DNA from: Vibrio sonorensis
GTDB taxonomy: Bacteria; Pseudomonadota; Gammaproteobacteria; Enterobacterales; Vibrionaceae
Direction of reading: 5' to 3'
Length of the DNA stretch: 64,000 bases
Assembly: GCF_001854765.1 (NCBI RefSeq)
Contig: NZ_LJJE01000060.1
Span: 124,001-188,000, forward strand
Position 1 is the stretch's first letter. Each line of letters opens with the position of its first letter. Shown here piece by piece: positions 47,118 to 57,994 of this stretch. Made by a program: the position numbers and the translations under genes. The notes under the pieces were generated by a model that searched no databases, was not told the origin of the DNA, and worked only from the letters and a program-made list of their open reading frames with translations.

Positions 47118-47575
47118 GTTTTATCCCCAGTTACTGTCAGTTTTGCTCGAATGAATTCACTGTGATCCACATAGAGAAGCTCGGCTGTTTTTCTAATTAC
47201 CGCGTCTTCCAGTGGATCGATCTCACCGTCAGCATGGGCGACTTCCCACATGGCTTTAATGAGCTCGATTCGCGTTTCTTGACTCAGTGCTCGTAGCTGA
47301 GAAGTAAAGTCATAGAGAGACGCCGACTTTTTAACTTGGCTTTCCGACCGTGTTAACAGCGCCTTGGCTTCTTGTTCATCTAGGCCAAGTAATCGACGAA
47401 GTAAATCCAACTTTGCCAATCTTTCTTTTTCATCGATCTGGTAATCTGCCCCTGCTACTTCACATAGCAGACAAGCAATGGCTAGATTGGAATCCGTTCC
47501 CCCTTGGTGGGCGAGGTCTTCTCCTTCCAGCAACTGTTTAAACAGAGAAGTGATTGAATTGAGCATTAGCGTCAC
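47114..47575 (-). CDS. TerB family tellurite-resistance/DjlA-like domain protein
   Basis: A 153-residue soluble all-helical protein of the TerB family. Typical acidic segments are VAGADYQIDEKERLAKLDLL and EVAHADGEIDPLEDAVIRK, the two metal-binding-like repeats. It is the distal gene after phoD and a small acidic gene on the minus strand, separated from phoD by about 50 bases. Despite the name, no ter operon is present, so tellurite resistance should not be assumed. Confidence 0.87.
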   Translation of the reverse strand: MTLMLNSITSLFKQLLEGEDLAHQGGTDSNLAIACLLCEVAGADYQIDEKERLAKLDLLRRLLGLDEQEAKALLTRSESQVKKSASLYDFTSQLRALSQETRIELIKAMWEVAHADGEIDPLEDAVIRKTAELLYVDHSEFIRAKLTVTGDKT

Positions 47576-47629
47576 CTTGTTATCTTATAGATCTCTTTAT
47601 ACATGGCACTGGATCACCTAAATAACAAG

Positions 47630-49525
47630 TCACCTTGAGTCAATTGACGGAAAACTAACGGAGTCACCACGTCCAGTAAGAATGGTGATACTTTCAGGTT
47701 TTCCGTGAGGATCGAGATGCAACTCTCCAATGGCACTTGAGTTGACGAGAAGTTTCGCCGAGTTGTTGTCTGGTTTGCGTTTAAAAATCTTGAGCCTTTT
47801 GCGTTTGGTTAGCCAGTTTAAGGGAGAACGCGGAGAGTAGAGCAGGCGATCCATGTAGTCACAAGCAGACAGTAGGGGTTCTGGAAACTCGTTTTTAATG
47901 CCACTACAGGTGATTTGATAAATGTTTGGGCTCGATTTTCGATACCTTAGTTTTATGTCGTAAGCGAACGAGTAATGCACATCACCAGAAAGGATAACAA
48001 AGCTGCTAGGTGTTTTAGTATGAGTAAAGATACTCAGCAAGGTGTTCGCACTTCCCGGATGCGCCATCCAGTTTTCCGCGTCAATCAGAAGAGGGTAGCC
48101 CAAGTTGGTCATGCCTCTTTGCAGGGCCTCGATAAACTTGACACCAAACATAGGAGCCGCTGAAACGACAATAACTTTGTCTTGGTGCATCAGTTCTTGC
48201 TGAAACTCGATAAGTGCTTCCCAGTCCATCAAACCCGAAGGTTTGTTCATTCTAGACTCTGAGCGCCATCGTCGAGTTCGAGTGTCCAAAACGACGACTT
48301 TTGGAGTGGTTTGAATACAGAAATGCCACTTTTCGAAGCGGTACAAATAGTCAATAAACTGATTTTGATGTTTGAGTGAAGGTTGATCAAAGTAGGCATT
48401 TGCCACGCCAAGGAACTCACTGTTAAAGTTGTCGGGTTCGTTCCCCCAGCCCTGAAACAGCCAATACGCAATCAGTCCATTGCCTATGACCCGTTTGGAG
48501 AAGAGATTCGAGTAGGCGGCTTGCTCCCAACCTATAGTGAGGTTCCAGTCGTCGGTTATATCGTGATCGTCAAAAATCATATAAGTTGGAATATGACTTA
48601 ACAATCTGGCTACCGAAGGAAGCCCATCAATAAAACCTTGCAAGTGCGGAAGGTCTTCATCCCATTTACTTTGCCACTCTGTTGAGAGCGTCTGTCCATT
48701 TACCTCAAAGCGGTTTGACTGGATTCGTTTGACATCAACCAAACTCCAAACCACCGGTGACCATGTAAGCAGATACATAGCCATAAACTCAGCGAGTGAG
48801 ATAAGGTGGTTTTCACTTTCTCTGGAGCTGAAAATGGGGACTTGGGGATTGGGAAGCCATCGCGTTAATAATGAGCGTTGTTTTTCGCTGTTCGGTAAAA
48901 GTCGTTCTCTCCCGCAGTAACAGTCAGGGTGTTGGTAGAGTTCACTCGCGCTATTGAATGGAGCCTGTTCAAACTCTTCATCATAGAGGCCTAATCGTTC
49001 TATTATTTGTATTACCGCATCAAGCATAGGTGTCGAAACGTGGTCGGCATAGATTTGATCGCCACTCATTAACAGCATATCGGGGCGCGTTTCTAAGGAC
49101 TGTATCGAAACTTTTTTGTCTGCTTGTACTAAAGCGTCTTGACTAGGGTGATGAGGATTTCTACAAGAGCCGTGCAGTATATAATCTGCTTTGGTGGAAA
49201 TAGTGAATTGCGGCCGAACCTCATCTTCATAGAGTAGGTGAGGGTTAAGGCTGCTAAGCGGTCCATGTTGGGTGTCAAACTCATAACTCAAAGCAAGGTG
49301 AGTTGGAAACTCTCCCTGAAAGTGTGCCAATACGACATAGGCGTGTTGCCCGACTCGTATCTGTTGGCATTGACTGAGGTCAGATTGAAACAGAGCGCCT
49401 TGCTGGGAAAATAAGGTAAAACTTCCTTGCAGTGGCTCACTGGTTGCCAACCAAAACACCAAGTCTTTTGATGTGGCTTTTCTTAAAATAGGACCCGCTA
49501 AGATCAAAGGTAAAGTAGAGTTCAT
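47630..49525 (-). CDS. PhoD-like alkaline phosphatase D family protein
   Basis: A 631-residue metallophosphatase of the PhoD-like group. Metal-binding blocks are MLLMSGDQIYADH, MIFDDHDITDDWN, VLDTRTRRW and VILSGDVHYSFAYD, which correspond to the iron/calcium site of PhoD. Unlike classical PhoD it has no Tat leader or signal peptide (the N-terminus is MNSTLPLILAGPILRKAT), so a cytoplasmic role is likely. It starts three bases after the stop of the small acidic gene. Confidence 0.87.
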   Translation of the reverse strand: MNSTLPLILAGPILRKATSKDLVFWLATSEPLQGSFTLFSQQGALFQSDLSQCQQIRVGQHAYVVLAHFQGEFPTHLALSYEFDTQHGPLSSLNPHLLYEDEVRPQFTISTKADYILHGSCRNPHHPSQDALVQADKKVSIQSLETRPDMLLMSGDQIYADHVSTPMLDAVIQIIERLGLYDEEFEQAPFNSASELYQHPDCYCGRERLLPNSEKQRSLLTRWLPNPQVPIFSSRESENHLISLAEFMAMYLLTWSPVVWSLVDVKRIQSNRFEVNGQTLSTEWQSKWDEDLPHLQGFIDGLPSVARLLSHIPTYMIFDDHDITDDWNLTIGWEQAAYSNLFSKRVIGNGLIAYWLFQGWGNEPDNFNSEFLGVANAYFDQPSLKHQNQFIDYLYRFEKWHFCIQTTPKVVVLDTRTRRWRSESRMNKPSGLMDWEALIEFQQELMHQDKVIVVSAAPMFGVKFIEALQRGMTNLGYPLLIDAENWMAHPGSANTLLSIFTHTKTPSSFVILSGDVHYSFAYDIKLRYRKSSPNIYQITCSGIKNEFPEPLLSACDYMDRLLYSPRSPLNWLTKRKRLKIFKRKPDNNSAKLLVNSSAIGELHLDPHGKPESITILTGRGDSVSFPSIDSR

Positions 49526-49528
49526 GAA

Positions 49529-49891
49529 CTATTCTGGGCTGTTAGGTACTTCGGGATCTTCCAAAACTTCAATGATTTCGGAGCTGGATTTTTCATGACC
49601 CATTAAAAACAGTGCTAACATCGCATCTGCTTTGGTTTTGGTGTCACTTGCATCATCCAGTATCTGTTCAAACTTGTGTCGTATCATCTCGATTTCATGT
49701 TCGACAAAGCCACGCCCCTCCTCTTCACCCTGAATATCTTCTGGAGCGTTGTCAAATTGTAGAAACAAATGCTGACCATTATGGTCGCACTGAGTCAATT
49801 GTTCAGGTAGCCACTCTTCACCAGTGACAATATCGGGATTAACATCTTCAGGTAAAGAATTTAAGATATCCCTAAGTTCAGACGCTTTCAC
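49529..49891 (-). CDS. Small acidic hypothetical protein (120 aa)
   Basis: A strongly acidic soluble protein (Glu and Asp about one quarter of residues), with a helical mid part (EIEMIRHKFEQIL) and the segment KTKADAMLALFLMGHEKSS. It opens a minus-strand operon with phoD-like and terB-like genes, three bases apart. A good GTGAAAG-type spacing precedes the ATG. No family recognised. Confidence 0.7.
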   Translation of the reverse strand: MKASELRDILNSLPEDVNPDIVTGEEWLPEQLTQCDHNGQHLFLQFDNAPEDIQGEEEGRGFVEHEIEMIRHKFEQILDDASDTKTKADAMLALFLMGHEKSSSEIIEVLEDPEVPNSPE

Positions 49892-50009
49892 AGTAACACT
49901 ACTTAAACTACATTATCTTTTTATTGTAACGGCGAATGGGATTGAAACCTAAATAATCATGGCTCAATAGAGTGTAAATTGAGTCAAAGCTCCGTTTTTT
50001 GGTAAATAA

Positions 50010-51341
50010 ATGAACAACTTTTCAAAACTCGCTAGTGCGATAGTGATTGCTTTAAGTCCTATTTATACCTCTGCTGCCTTGGCTTCTAACTACCAAGAAC
50101 AAGAATGGGGCATTGCGGCTGCTTTTCGGATGGCATCCATACCGTTTAGTACTGATAGTGCCGACCAAAGTGTCAGCACGTTTGTCCCTATGCTCTATTT
50201 TGACAACGAATACTTTTTTGCTAGTGGGACGGAGGGCGGAGTCTATCTGTACGAGTCAGAAGATGATAAGTGGTCGGTGAGTGGTTTGTCTCGAATGCGC
50301 TTTGTCGATATTCCGGCCTCTTCCCAAAACGCGATACAGGGCGATACCTTTGATTTTGGTATTCAGTTGAAGTATCAATGGCGGGATAACTGGTCGCTAG
50401 AAAGTGAGTTGATGAGTGATAAGTCCTTTAATTGGCACAGTAATTTTCGATTAAAAGGGGACTATCAGTTCGAAGATTGGTGGCTATCGCCTTCCGCGAC
50501 ACTGAGGTGGAAGGATGCGGGCTTTAACAGCACCTACTACGCTTTTTCAGACTATCGACCTGAGTATGAAAAGATCGGTGCAGGTATAGACGTCAACCTT
50601 GGTATAGAGGCTCGATATCACGTGGTGTCGAACTTGTATTTATTAGGGGCTGCCAGCGTTACTTCCCTCGAATCCAGCGTTTATCAAACTGAAATCGTGG
50701 TGGACCGCTATCAAGGAGAGTTCTACTTAGGTTTTGGTTTCTTCAACGATATCGACAAACCGAGAAAGCCTGCCTTAGATAACCGCGCTTATTTAAGAGT
50801 AGCTCACGGCTGGGCTACACCATCAAATATTGGACAAATCCTTGCTTTTGAAACCGAAAAAGATCCTTACAATAATCAATTGACGTCACTGTTCTATGGA
50901 CACCCATTAACCGACGAGCTGTTTGGCGTTCCTCTAGATATCTACCTAACGCCGGGTATCGCGCATCATTGGTCTTCGCAAGTACAGTCCTCAAGTACCG
51001 AATTCATACTCGCGGTAAAAGCTTATTATACCTTTGATTGGCCAACGAAGTGGCGATTTGGTGTAGCGGAGGGGCTGTCATACATTGATTCAGTCACGTA
51101 CATCGAATACAACGAACTGATTAATGAAAAAGAGTACACAAATACTAGCAATCTTCTGAATTACTTAGATTTTTCTATTGATGTTAACTTAGGTGATCTA
51201 CTTAGTAATAAGGATTTGGATAATCTTTGGCTTGGCTACTCTATTCATCACCGCAGTGCGATCTTTGAAAAGGCTTCTCAATATGGGCGAATCAAAGGGG
51301 GCAGTAATTACAACACCATCTATTTACAGTGGACGTTTTAG
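50010..51341 (+). CDS. MipA/OmpV family outer-membrane protein with extra C-terminal barrel
   Basis: A 443-residue outer-membrane protein. The signal peptide ends near SAALAS (residue 25). Residues 26-250 follow the MipA/OmpV barrel and close with a typical terminal strand (GEFYLGFGFF). A further about 190 residues form a second set of amphipathic strands and also end in a terminal aromatic strand (NTIYLQWTF). Within it the SIHHRSAIF block recalls the His-Ser motif of PagL-type lipid A deacylases, but the similarity is weak. The length is roughly double that of OmpV. Confidence 0.8.
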   Translation: MNNFSKLASAIVIALSPIYTSAALASNYQEQEWGIAAAFRMASIPFSTDSADQSVSTFVPMLYFDNEYFFASGTEGGVYLYESEDDKWSVSGLSRMRFVDIPASSQNAIQGDTFDFGIQLKYQWRDNWSLESELMSDKSFNWHSNFRLKGDYQFEDWWLSPSATLRWKDAGFNSTYYAFSDYRPEYEKIGAGIDVNLGIEARYHVVSNLYLLGAASVTSLESSVYQTEIVVDRYQGEFYLGFGFFNDIDKPRKPALDNRAYLRVAHGWATPSNIGQILAFETEKDPYNNQLTSLFYGHPLTDELFGVPLDIYLTPGIAHHWSSQVQSSSTEFILAVKAYYTFDWPTKWRFGVAEGLSYIDSVTYIEYNELINEKEYTNTSNLLNYLDFSIDVNLGDLLSNKDLDNLWLGYSIHHRSAIFEKASQYGRIKGGSNYNTIYLQWTF

Positions 51342-51502
51342 ATGTTGGTTGCAGGCGGCGGACCATTCCGCTGTTTGTGTTGTTTCGCCGTTTAAACCTG
51401 CTGATAAACCTTTCTTTTTACGAGTAGCCTAGGTTAGTCATCTTGCTCGTCAGTTGTGATACAATCCCGCCAGTTTTTAAAAGTAATTAAGTAGGAAACG
51501 CT

Positions 51503-54500
51503 TTGACTTCGTCACAGCCAGAGAATCACAAAGCACAACCCAATAGTGCTCAGACCCTTCGTCACGCCCTTAAACAGTGTATGCTGCGTGACCGATTCCG
51601 ATTAAGTAAAAGAATTTCAGGTGCCTCTAAAATCAAAAAGGAAGCATCTCGTAATGCGGTGTTCGATGAGATCGCGTTAGACATTGCCAAGTCAATGTCG
51701 CAAGCAGAACAAAGGGCGGCAACCAAGCGACTATCAATTATCCAGAGCTATTGCCCGTTAGCCAAAAGAAAGACGATATTGCAGCTGCTATTGAATCTAA
51801 CCAAGTGGTTATTGTGGCCGGTGAAACGGGTTCTGGTAAAACGACTCAGCTTCCTAAAATATGTGCTGAGCTCGGCAGGGGTAAGTACGGTCTAATCGGT
51901 CATACCCAGCCGAGAAGGTTAGCAGCTAGGTCGGTTGCAAATCGCATTGCAGAAGAGATGGAATCTGTACTGGGTGAGTTTGTCGGCTATAAAGTTCGAT
52001 TTAACGACCAAATCTCTGAAAACACACAAGTCAAACTAATGACTGACGGTATCTTACTGGCTGAGATCCAGCATGACAGATACTTAAACCAGTACGACAC
52101 TATTATCATTGATGAAGCCCACGAGCGCAGCCTGAACATCGATTTTATTTTGGGCTATCTGAAAGAGTTACTACCTAAACGCCCAGACTTAAAAGTCATT
52201 ATTACTTCGGCAACCATTGATCCAGAGCGTTTTTCTAAGCACTTTGGTAACGCGCCTATTATTGAAGTGTCAGGGCGTACCTATCCCGTGGAAACGCGAT
52301 ATCGCCCATTGAGTGGTTCCGATGACGGCGATCGAGATCAGTTAGAAGGTATTTTCGAAGCAGTTGACGAGCTTTGCGATGAAGGATTAGGCGATATTCT
52401 AATCTTTATGAATGGTGAGCGAGAGATCCGCGACACCGCGGATGCGTTGAGCAAGAGAAACCTAAAGAGTACCGAAATTGTACCTCTTTACGCTCGTCTA
52501 TCAGCGGGAGAACAGAACAAAATCTTTCAGCCCCATAGCGGTCGACGAATTGTGTTGGCAACGAACGTCGCTGAAACCTCATTAACCGTGCCGGGTATTA
52601 AATACGTTATCGATCCGGGTACGGCTCGAATTAGCCGTTACAGTTATCGAACTAAGGTTCAGAGATTACCTATCGAAGCAATATCTCAGGCGAGTGCGAA
52701 CCAGAGGAAAGGTCGTTGTGGACGTGTTGAAGAGGGCATCTGTATTCGCCTTTACTCTGAAGAAGAGTTTGTGTCACGTCCCGAGTTTACTGACCCAGAG
52801 ATCCTGAGAACAAACTTAGCATCGGTTATTTTACAAATGACAGCGTTGGGGCTTGGCGATATTCAAGCTTTTCCATTTGTCGAAGCACCAGACAAGCGAA
52901 ATATACAAGATGGTGTGAGGCTATTGGAAGAACTTGGTGCCATTAACCCACTAGCCAAAGATCCGAAGAAACGCCTTACTGCTGTTGGTCGCCAATTGGC
53001 GCGTTTGCCAATTGACCCTAGATTAGCGCGCATGGTTTTAGAGTCGCCAAAATACGGCGCACTTAAAGAAGTCATGATTATTGCCTCTGCGCTTTCGATT
53101 CAAGATCCGAGAGAGCGCCCTAGTGATAAACAGCAATCTTCTGATGATAAGCATCGCCGATTCTTCCACGAGGAATCCGATTTTCTAACTTTTGTTAACC
53201 TTTGGGAATACTTGCAAAAGCAGCAAAAGGCATTGTCTGGTAATCAGTTCCGAAAACAGTGTAAGCAGGACTACCTCAACTATCTTCGCATTAGAGAATG
53301 GCAGGATGTGTATTTCCAAATTCACCAATCTATGCGTGAAATGGACTTTAAGCTCAATACAGAAGCGGCGAACTATCAAGCGGTACACAGTGCGATTTTG
53401 GTGGGACTGCTTTCCCATATCGGCGTAAAAGATCAGGAAAAGAATGAGTATCAAGGGGCTCGGAATGCTCGTTTCAACATTTTCCCTGCTTCAGGACTGT
53501 TCAAAAAGCAGCCCAAGTGGATCATGTCGGCGGAGTTGGTTGAAACGTCTAAGCTTTGGGGGCGTATCATTGCCAAAATTCAACCTGAGTGGATTGAGCC
53601 ACAAGCTAAACACTTAATTAAACGCAGTTACAGTGAGCCTCATTGGTCTAAAAAGCGCGCCGCAGTCATGGCTTACGAAAAAGTCATGCTTTATGGGATC
53701 CCGATCGTGCCTAAACGATTGGTAAACTATGGTGCAATAGACTCTGTAGTCAGTCGCGAGATTTTTGTTCGAAGCGCGCTAGTTGAAGGTGAGTGGGAAA
53801 CAAAGCACGCCTTTTTCAAGCAAAATCGAAAGCTATTGGCAGAAGTTGAAGAGCTAGAGCACAAATCACGACGTAGAGATATTCTTGTCGACGACGATGA
53901 ACTGTTCGATTTTTATGACCAACGCGTCAGTACTGAAGTCGTTTCAGGGCGACACTTTGACACGTGGTGGAAGGCGGTATCCAAACAGACTCCAGACCTA
54001 CTGAATTTTGAAAAAGAGATGCTGTTTAAAGGCGATGCAAGTCATGTTACCGACTTGGATTACCCCAACTTCTGGCATCAAAATGGACTGAAACTAAAGC
54101 TGAGTTATCAGTTTGAACCGGGCGAAGACAACGACGGTGTAACGGTTCACATTCCTCTTCCAGTATTAAACCAAGTTGATGCCAACGGTTTTGACTGGCA
54201 AATTCCGGGTTTGCGTCATGAGCTGGTGGTTAGTCTGATCAAGTCTTTGCCCAAGACTCTGCGCAAGAACTTTGTTCCCGCTCCCAACTACGCAGACGCC
54301 TTTTTAGCCAGAGTGACGCCGATGGAAGTGCCTTTGCTTGATGCGCTGGAAAAAGAGCTGAGACGAATGACAGGTGTTGAAGTACTTAGAGAGGATTGGG
54401 CGCTGAACCAGATCCCAGAACACTTGAAAGTCACTTATCGCGCAGTTGACCACAGAAATCGCAAGCTGAAAGAAAACATGGACCTTTACGAGCTCAAAGA

Positions 54501-55416
54501 GAGCTTAAAGGAAAAAGTTCAGCAAACACTGTCTAAAGTTGCCGACGACGATATCGAGCAACAAGGTTTGCATACGTGGAGCTTTGGAGAACTGCCAAAA
54601 GTCTATTCACAAAAGCGCGGTGGTTATGATGTAAAAGCGTACCCAGCGATTGTGGACAACAAAGACAGCGTAGAGATTAAGCTTTTTGAAACTGAGCAAG
54701 AGCAAATTAACGCGATGATGGCAGGTCAGCGACGCTTAATCTTGTTGAATGTGCCTTCGCCGATTAAATATCTGCATTCAAACCTACCCAATAAGTCCAA
54801 GCTGGGCTTGTACTTTAATCCATATGGAAAAGTACTCGATCTTATCGACGATTGTATCGCTTGTGGCATCGACAAGTTGATCGAAGAGCAAGGTGGGCTG
54901 GTTTGGGAATCTGATCGATTCGAAAGCTTGAAAGAGCACGTCAGAGCGGAATTGGGAGATACGGTTGTTGATATCGCTAAGCAAGTGGAGACAATTCTCA
55001 CGACGGCTTTCAACATCAATAAAAAGCTGAAAGGCAAAATCGATTTTACAATGGCCTTTGCACTATCGGATATCAAGGCACAAATTGAGAATTTGATATT
55101 CAAAGGGTTTGCTACAGAGTGTGGTTGGAAGCGACTACCGGATATTTTGCGTTATATGAAGGCGATTGAGCGCAGAATGGAGAAGTTGCCCATAGATCCG
55201 AACAAAGATCGCCTGCATATGTTGAAAATTGAAGCGGTTGTTCAAGACTATAAAGAGTTGTTAAACAAAATTCCGAAGGGTGTACAGATTCCACCCGAGG
55301 TAAAAGAGATACGTTGGATGATTGAAGAACTTAGAGTCAGTTATTTTGCGCAGCAGCTAGGAACACCGTATCCTGTATCGGACAAAAGAGTAAAGAATGC
55401 GATTGATGCGTGCTAG
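51503..55416 (+). CDS. hrpA: ATP-dependent RNA helicase HrpA, one internal frame break
   Basis: DEAH-box helicase (about 1,300 residues) that resolves stalled or collided ribosomes in E. coli. The first about 80 residues (TTG start at 51503 with AGGA) include the HrpA block MLRDRFRLSKR; the main frame then carries GETGSGKTTQ (Walker A), IDEAHERS (DEAH box), SATID, and QRKGRCGRVEEG, followed by the HrpA C-terminal domains. The two frames meet at about 51734-51741 in CAATTA, where one missing A explains the shift (YPELLPVSQKK resumes). As written, only a start inside the main frame at 51751 gives 1,221 residues. Confidence 0.92.
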
Positions 55417-55515
55417 GCATACAAATTGCATCGATTCCAATATAAGTTGGAAAACTGACACTGGTAGGCAACACCTTGCCATTGCCTATAACACAAGGTG
55501 AAGAGAGAAAGTAAT

Positions 55516-56016
55516 ATGAAAAAGACACTTTTAGCGCTTGCATTAATGGGGGTATCGGCAACTGCCGCTGCAGATTCGTGGATTTACGGTGGAGTCAGTG
55601 TCGGTCAAGCCGATCTTGGTGGAGAAACGGCCACATCGATGAACATCCACGCTGGTACTGGCATTTTGCCGTTTATCGGTTTGGAAGCGGGCTACCAAAA
55701 TCACGGTGATTTTGACAACGTTAATTACGGTGTTTTCCAAAGCATCGACCTAGAGGCGAGCTCTGTTTACTTTGCTGTTAAACCTAGCCTAGATCTAGGA
55801 CCGTTGCATTTATACGGCAAAGCTGGTTTGCATTCATACGACTTGAAAGGACAAAACAACTCTTTCCTAGAAGATGAAATCGATACCATGTACGGTATTG
55901 GCGCAGAGTATTCTATCATGGGTCCCTTTACCGTTGGGGCGAGCTACAGTGTTTTCTCTATGAAAGAAGAAGATATCAAAAACTTTTCTCTTAATGCCAC
56001 TTTCCACTTCTTATAA
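55516..56016 (+). CDS. Small outer-membrane beta-barrel protein
   Basis: A 166-residue eight-stranded barrel porin-like protein. The signal peptide is MKKTLLALALMGVSATAAA and the sequence alternates polar and hydrophobic residues in strands, ending in a C-terminal Phe-Leu (ATFHFL). The start at 55516 is preferred over the GTG at 55498 because AGAGA lies eight bases upstream. A strong terminator follows. Likely an OmpA-like/adhesion or stress porin; no specific family can be named. Confidence 0.8.
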   Translation: MKKTLLALALMGVSATAAADSWIYGGVSVGQADLGGETATSMNIHAGTGILPFIGLEAGYQNHGDFDNVNYGVFQSIDLEASSVYFAVKPSLDLGPLHLYGKAGLHSYDLKGQNNSFLEDEIDTMYGIGAEYSIMGPFTVGASYSVFSMKEEDIKNFSLNATFHFL

Positions 56017-56037
56017 TGCACAGCATCTCATTTGATA

Positions 56038-56066
56038 AAGCGTCGACTTAGGTCGACGTTTTTTTT
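56038..56066 (+). terminator. Rho-independent terminator
   Basis: Stem CGTCGAC / GTCGACG with TTAG loop and eight T residues. Confidence 0.92.
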
Positions 56067-56450
56067 GACAAATTAATGGCGAACGCCTAGTTTTTGGCTT
56101 TGGTTAATCTAGATGCGTAAGCGACTGATTTCACTCATTTCAATGTAAAATCATAATTTTTACTTTTAGGCATTTTTAGAGACTTATACTGAGTTAATTA
56201 TCAATAAAGGTCTAATGTTTTGATTTGAAAGAATAATTTAAAATAATTAGTTACATTATCCGGTCAAATGAAAAGACTATGTTCTTGTTTTTTAAGATTT
56301 TAGGTACAGAATTTAAGAAAAAAGTTGGCGTAACTCAGAAGCTTGGCATACACTTTCCAAGGAAAGCCGATATGTTGTTGATTGGCGAGGCGAAATGCTT
56401 TGGCGCTGTCGGTTGGCAGCTATGTTTAACACAGCTTTGAGGAAAGTTTT
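56067..56450. other. Gene-free promoter region of ihfA
   Basis: About 380 AT-rich bases without a supported open frame or strong hairpin. pheT, the usual upstream neighbour of ihfA, is absent here. Confidence 0.5.
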
Positions 56451-56744
56451 ATGGCGCTCACAAAGGCCGATCTGGCTGAGAACCTGTTTGAGAAACTCGG
56501 ATACAGTAAACGGGATGCCAAGGAAACGGTTGAAGCGTTTTTCGAAGAAATTCGTAAAGCACTGGAAAGTGGCGAACAGGTAAAACTGTCTGGTTTTGGT
56601 AATTTTGACCTAAGAGATAAAAACGAACGTCCTGGTCGAAACCCGAAAACGGGTGAAGATATTCCAATAAGTGCTCGACGTGTGGTCACATTTAGACCAG
56701 GGCAAAAACTTAAGGCCCGAGTTGAGCAAATTAAAGTCGACTAA
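56451..56744 (+). CDS. ihfA: Integration host factor subunit alpha
   Basis: A 97-residue DNA-bending protein of the HU/IHF family, nearly identical along its length to E. coli IhfA (MALTKA..., [52 protein letters not shown]). The proline of the RPGRNP arm that intercalates DNA is present. GAGG precedes the ATG by eight bases. It stands alone after an Omp gene instead of after pheST, so it must have its own promoter. Confidence 0.96.
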   Translation: MALTKADLAENLFEKLGYSKRDAKETVEAFFEEIRKALESGEQVKLSGFGNFDLRDKNERPGRNPKTGEDIPISARRVVTFRPGQKLKARVEQIKVD

Positions 56745-56809
56745 TTTAGTCTGATACCTTGTTCGCGTATCAATCTACATAAATGCAGTATGTGAGATTG
56801 AGAAAAACA

Positions 56810-56840
56810 AAACACCCAAGCTAGCTTGGGTGTTTCTGTT
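56810..56840. terminator. Perfect palindromic bidirectional terminator
   Basis: Self-complementary 26 bases, arms AAACACCCAAGCT / AGCTTGGGTGTTT, between ihfA and the convergent yciU gene. Confidence 0.85.
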
Positions 56841-56850
56841 TGTATTGGAT

Positions 56851-57171
56851 TTAATCTCGCTTCCAAAGCGCATGACAGAACTTGTTGTCCGGATCTCTGC
56901 TTATCAGTAGACGAGCAAAAACATCATCTAAAACGTCATCTTCATCGTTAACTAAACCAATAACGACTTCGGCGTAAGTTTCTTTGTCTACGTCAAATCC
57001 TACATGACTCGCCCAATCATCTCGTACTTCGACCAGTTCAGCGGCTCCGCGTTCGTCAAATTGCGCAGTAAACAAGATGACATCAGCAGGCTCTAAATTG
57101 TCCGGCGCCATCTCTAGAAAGATATCGTAAGCGACATCTATCGCTTCATCATAAGAAATCAATTCACTCAT
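56851..57171 (-). CDS. yciU: YciU/HI1450 (DUF440) dsDNA-mimic family protein
   Basis: A 106-residue very acidic protein of the YciU family, whose members (HI1450) mimic the charge surface of double-stranded DNA and can bind HU-like proteins. Shared blocks with E. coli YciU: AYDIFLEMAPDNLEPADV, FDERGAAEL, AEVVIGL, DDVFARLLISRD-D-KFCH. Start at ATG 57171 just past the efpL stop; a GTG at 57177 is in frame but overlaps it. Interestingly it lies next to ihfA on the opposite strand. Confidence 0.88.
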   Translation of the reverse strand: MSELISYDEAIDVAYDIFLEMAPDNLEPADVILFTAQFDERGAAELVEVRDDWASHVGFDVDKETYAEVVIGLVNDEDDVLDDVFARLLISRDPDNKFCHALWKRD

Positions 57172-57173
57172 GA

Positions 57174-57740
57174 TCACGCTCGGCTCATGTATTTTTTCTC
57201 AGTAGTATTGATTACTACACGGTCACCAGTTGCGATGTATTCTGGTACTTGTACTACTAAGCCAGTAGCAAAATGCGCGGGTTTAGTACGTGCAGAGGCT
57301 GAAGCACCTTTGATCGAAGGGTCAGTTTCTTCAATAACCAACTCAACGGAAGCAGGAAGCTCAATGGCAACTGGATTACCGTTAACCAAAACAGCATGCA
57401 GACCTTGGATGTCTTCGGTGATGAATAACAGTTCATCTTCAATGTCACCCTGTTTGAAAGTGAATTGAGAGTAGTCCTCGTTATCCATGAAAATGTACTC
57501 GTCGCCATCGATGTACGAGAAAGAGATGCCTCTCTTGTTCATATCGACGGTTTCTAAAACGTCATCAGACTTATAGCGTTCATCGACGCGTGAGCCAGTT
57601 GACAGGTCAGTGCAGCGAAGTTTGTATATCTTTGCACCACCGCGTCCACCAGGAGTCGTTACTTCAATATCTTTAATTAGGAGAGTTTTGCCATTTGATT
57701 CAATCGCAAAACCTTTTTTTAATTCACTTGCCTTTGGCAT
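57174..57740 (-). CDS. yeiP: Elongation factor P-like protein YeiP/EfpL
   Basis: A 188-residue EF-P paralogue that helps ribosomes through proline-rich stretches. It follows E. coli YeiP over its whole length (KGFAIESNGKTLLIKDIE, VDERYKSDD, ELLFI, KGASASARTKPA, ATGLVVQVPEYI). The tip loop reads GGRGGAK, with Arg where EF-P carries its modified Lys. The ATG at 57740 has AAGGG upstream; 43 in-frame residues before it are not coding-like. Its stop is within three bases of the yciU start, so both are one unit. Confidence 0.93.
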   Translation of the reverse strand: MPKASELKKGFAIESNGKTLLIKDIEVTTPGGRGGAKIYKLRCTDLSTGSRVDERYKSDDVLETVDMNKRGISFSYIDGDEYIFMDNEDYSQFTFKQGDIEDELLFITEDIQGLHAVLVNGNPVAIELPASVELVIEETDPSIKGASASARTKPAHFATGLVVQVPEYIATGDRVVINTTEKKYMSRA

Positions 57741-57994
57741 GTAAACGTCCCTTCTACGTGTCTGAAAATCTCGCCGCATTATATCAGGGCACCAAGTAAC
57801 CATAAAGTCCTGTAATCTGTTGTGAGTAGTTCGCCGAACGGTGAAGCCAGAGCGCCAATGAAAACCCATAATTCTAGTGTTCTAGTCGGATAGAAAGCAC
57901 AATCATGGGCTATAGGTGCCGAAGCGCTTGATTCGCTCCCAACTATGCGCGAACATGTGCCAATGATTTTTCTAGGCCGAGTAGACTGGTAAGC

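Noticed and set aside
47114..47575. Tellurite-resistance operon
   Set aside because: Only an isolated TerB-domain gene is present; no terC, terD or terZ.
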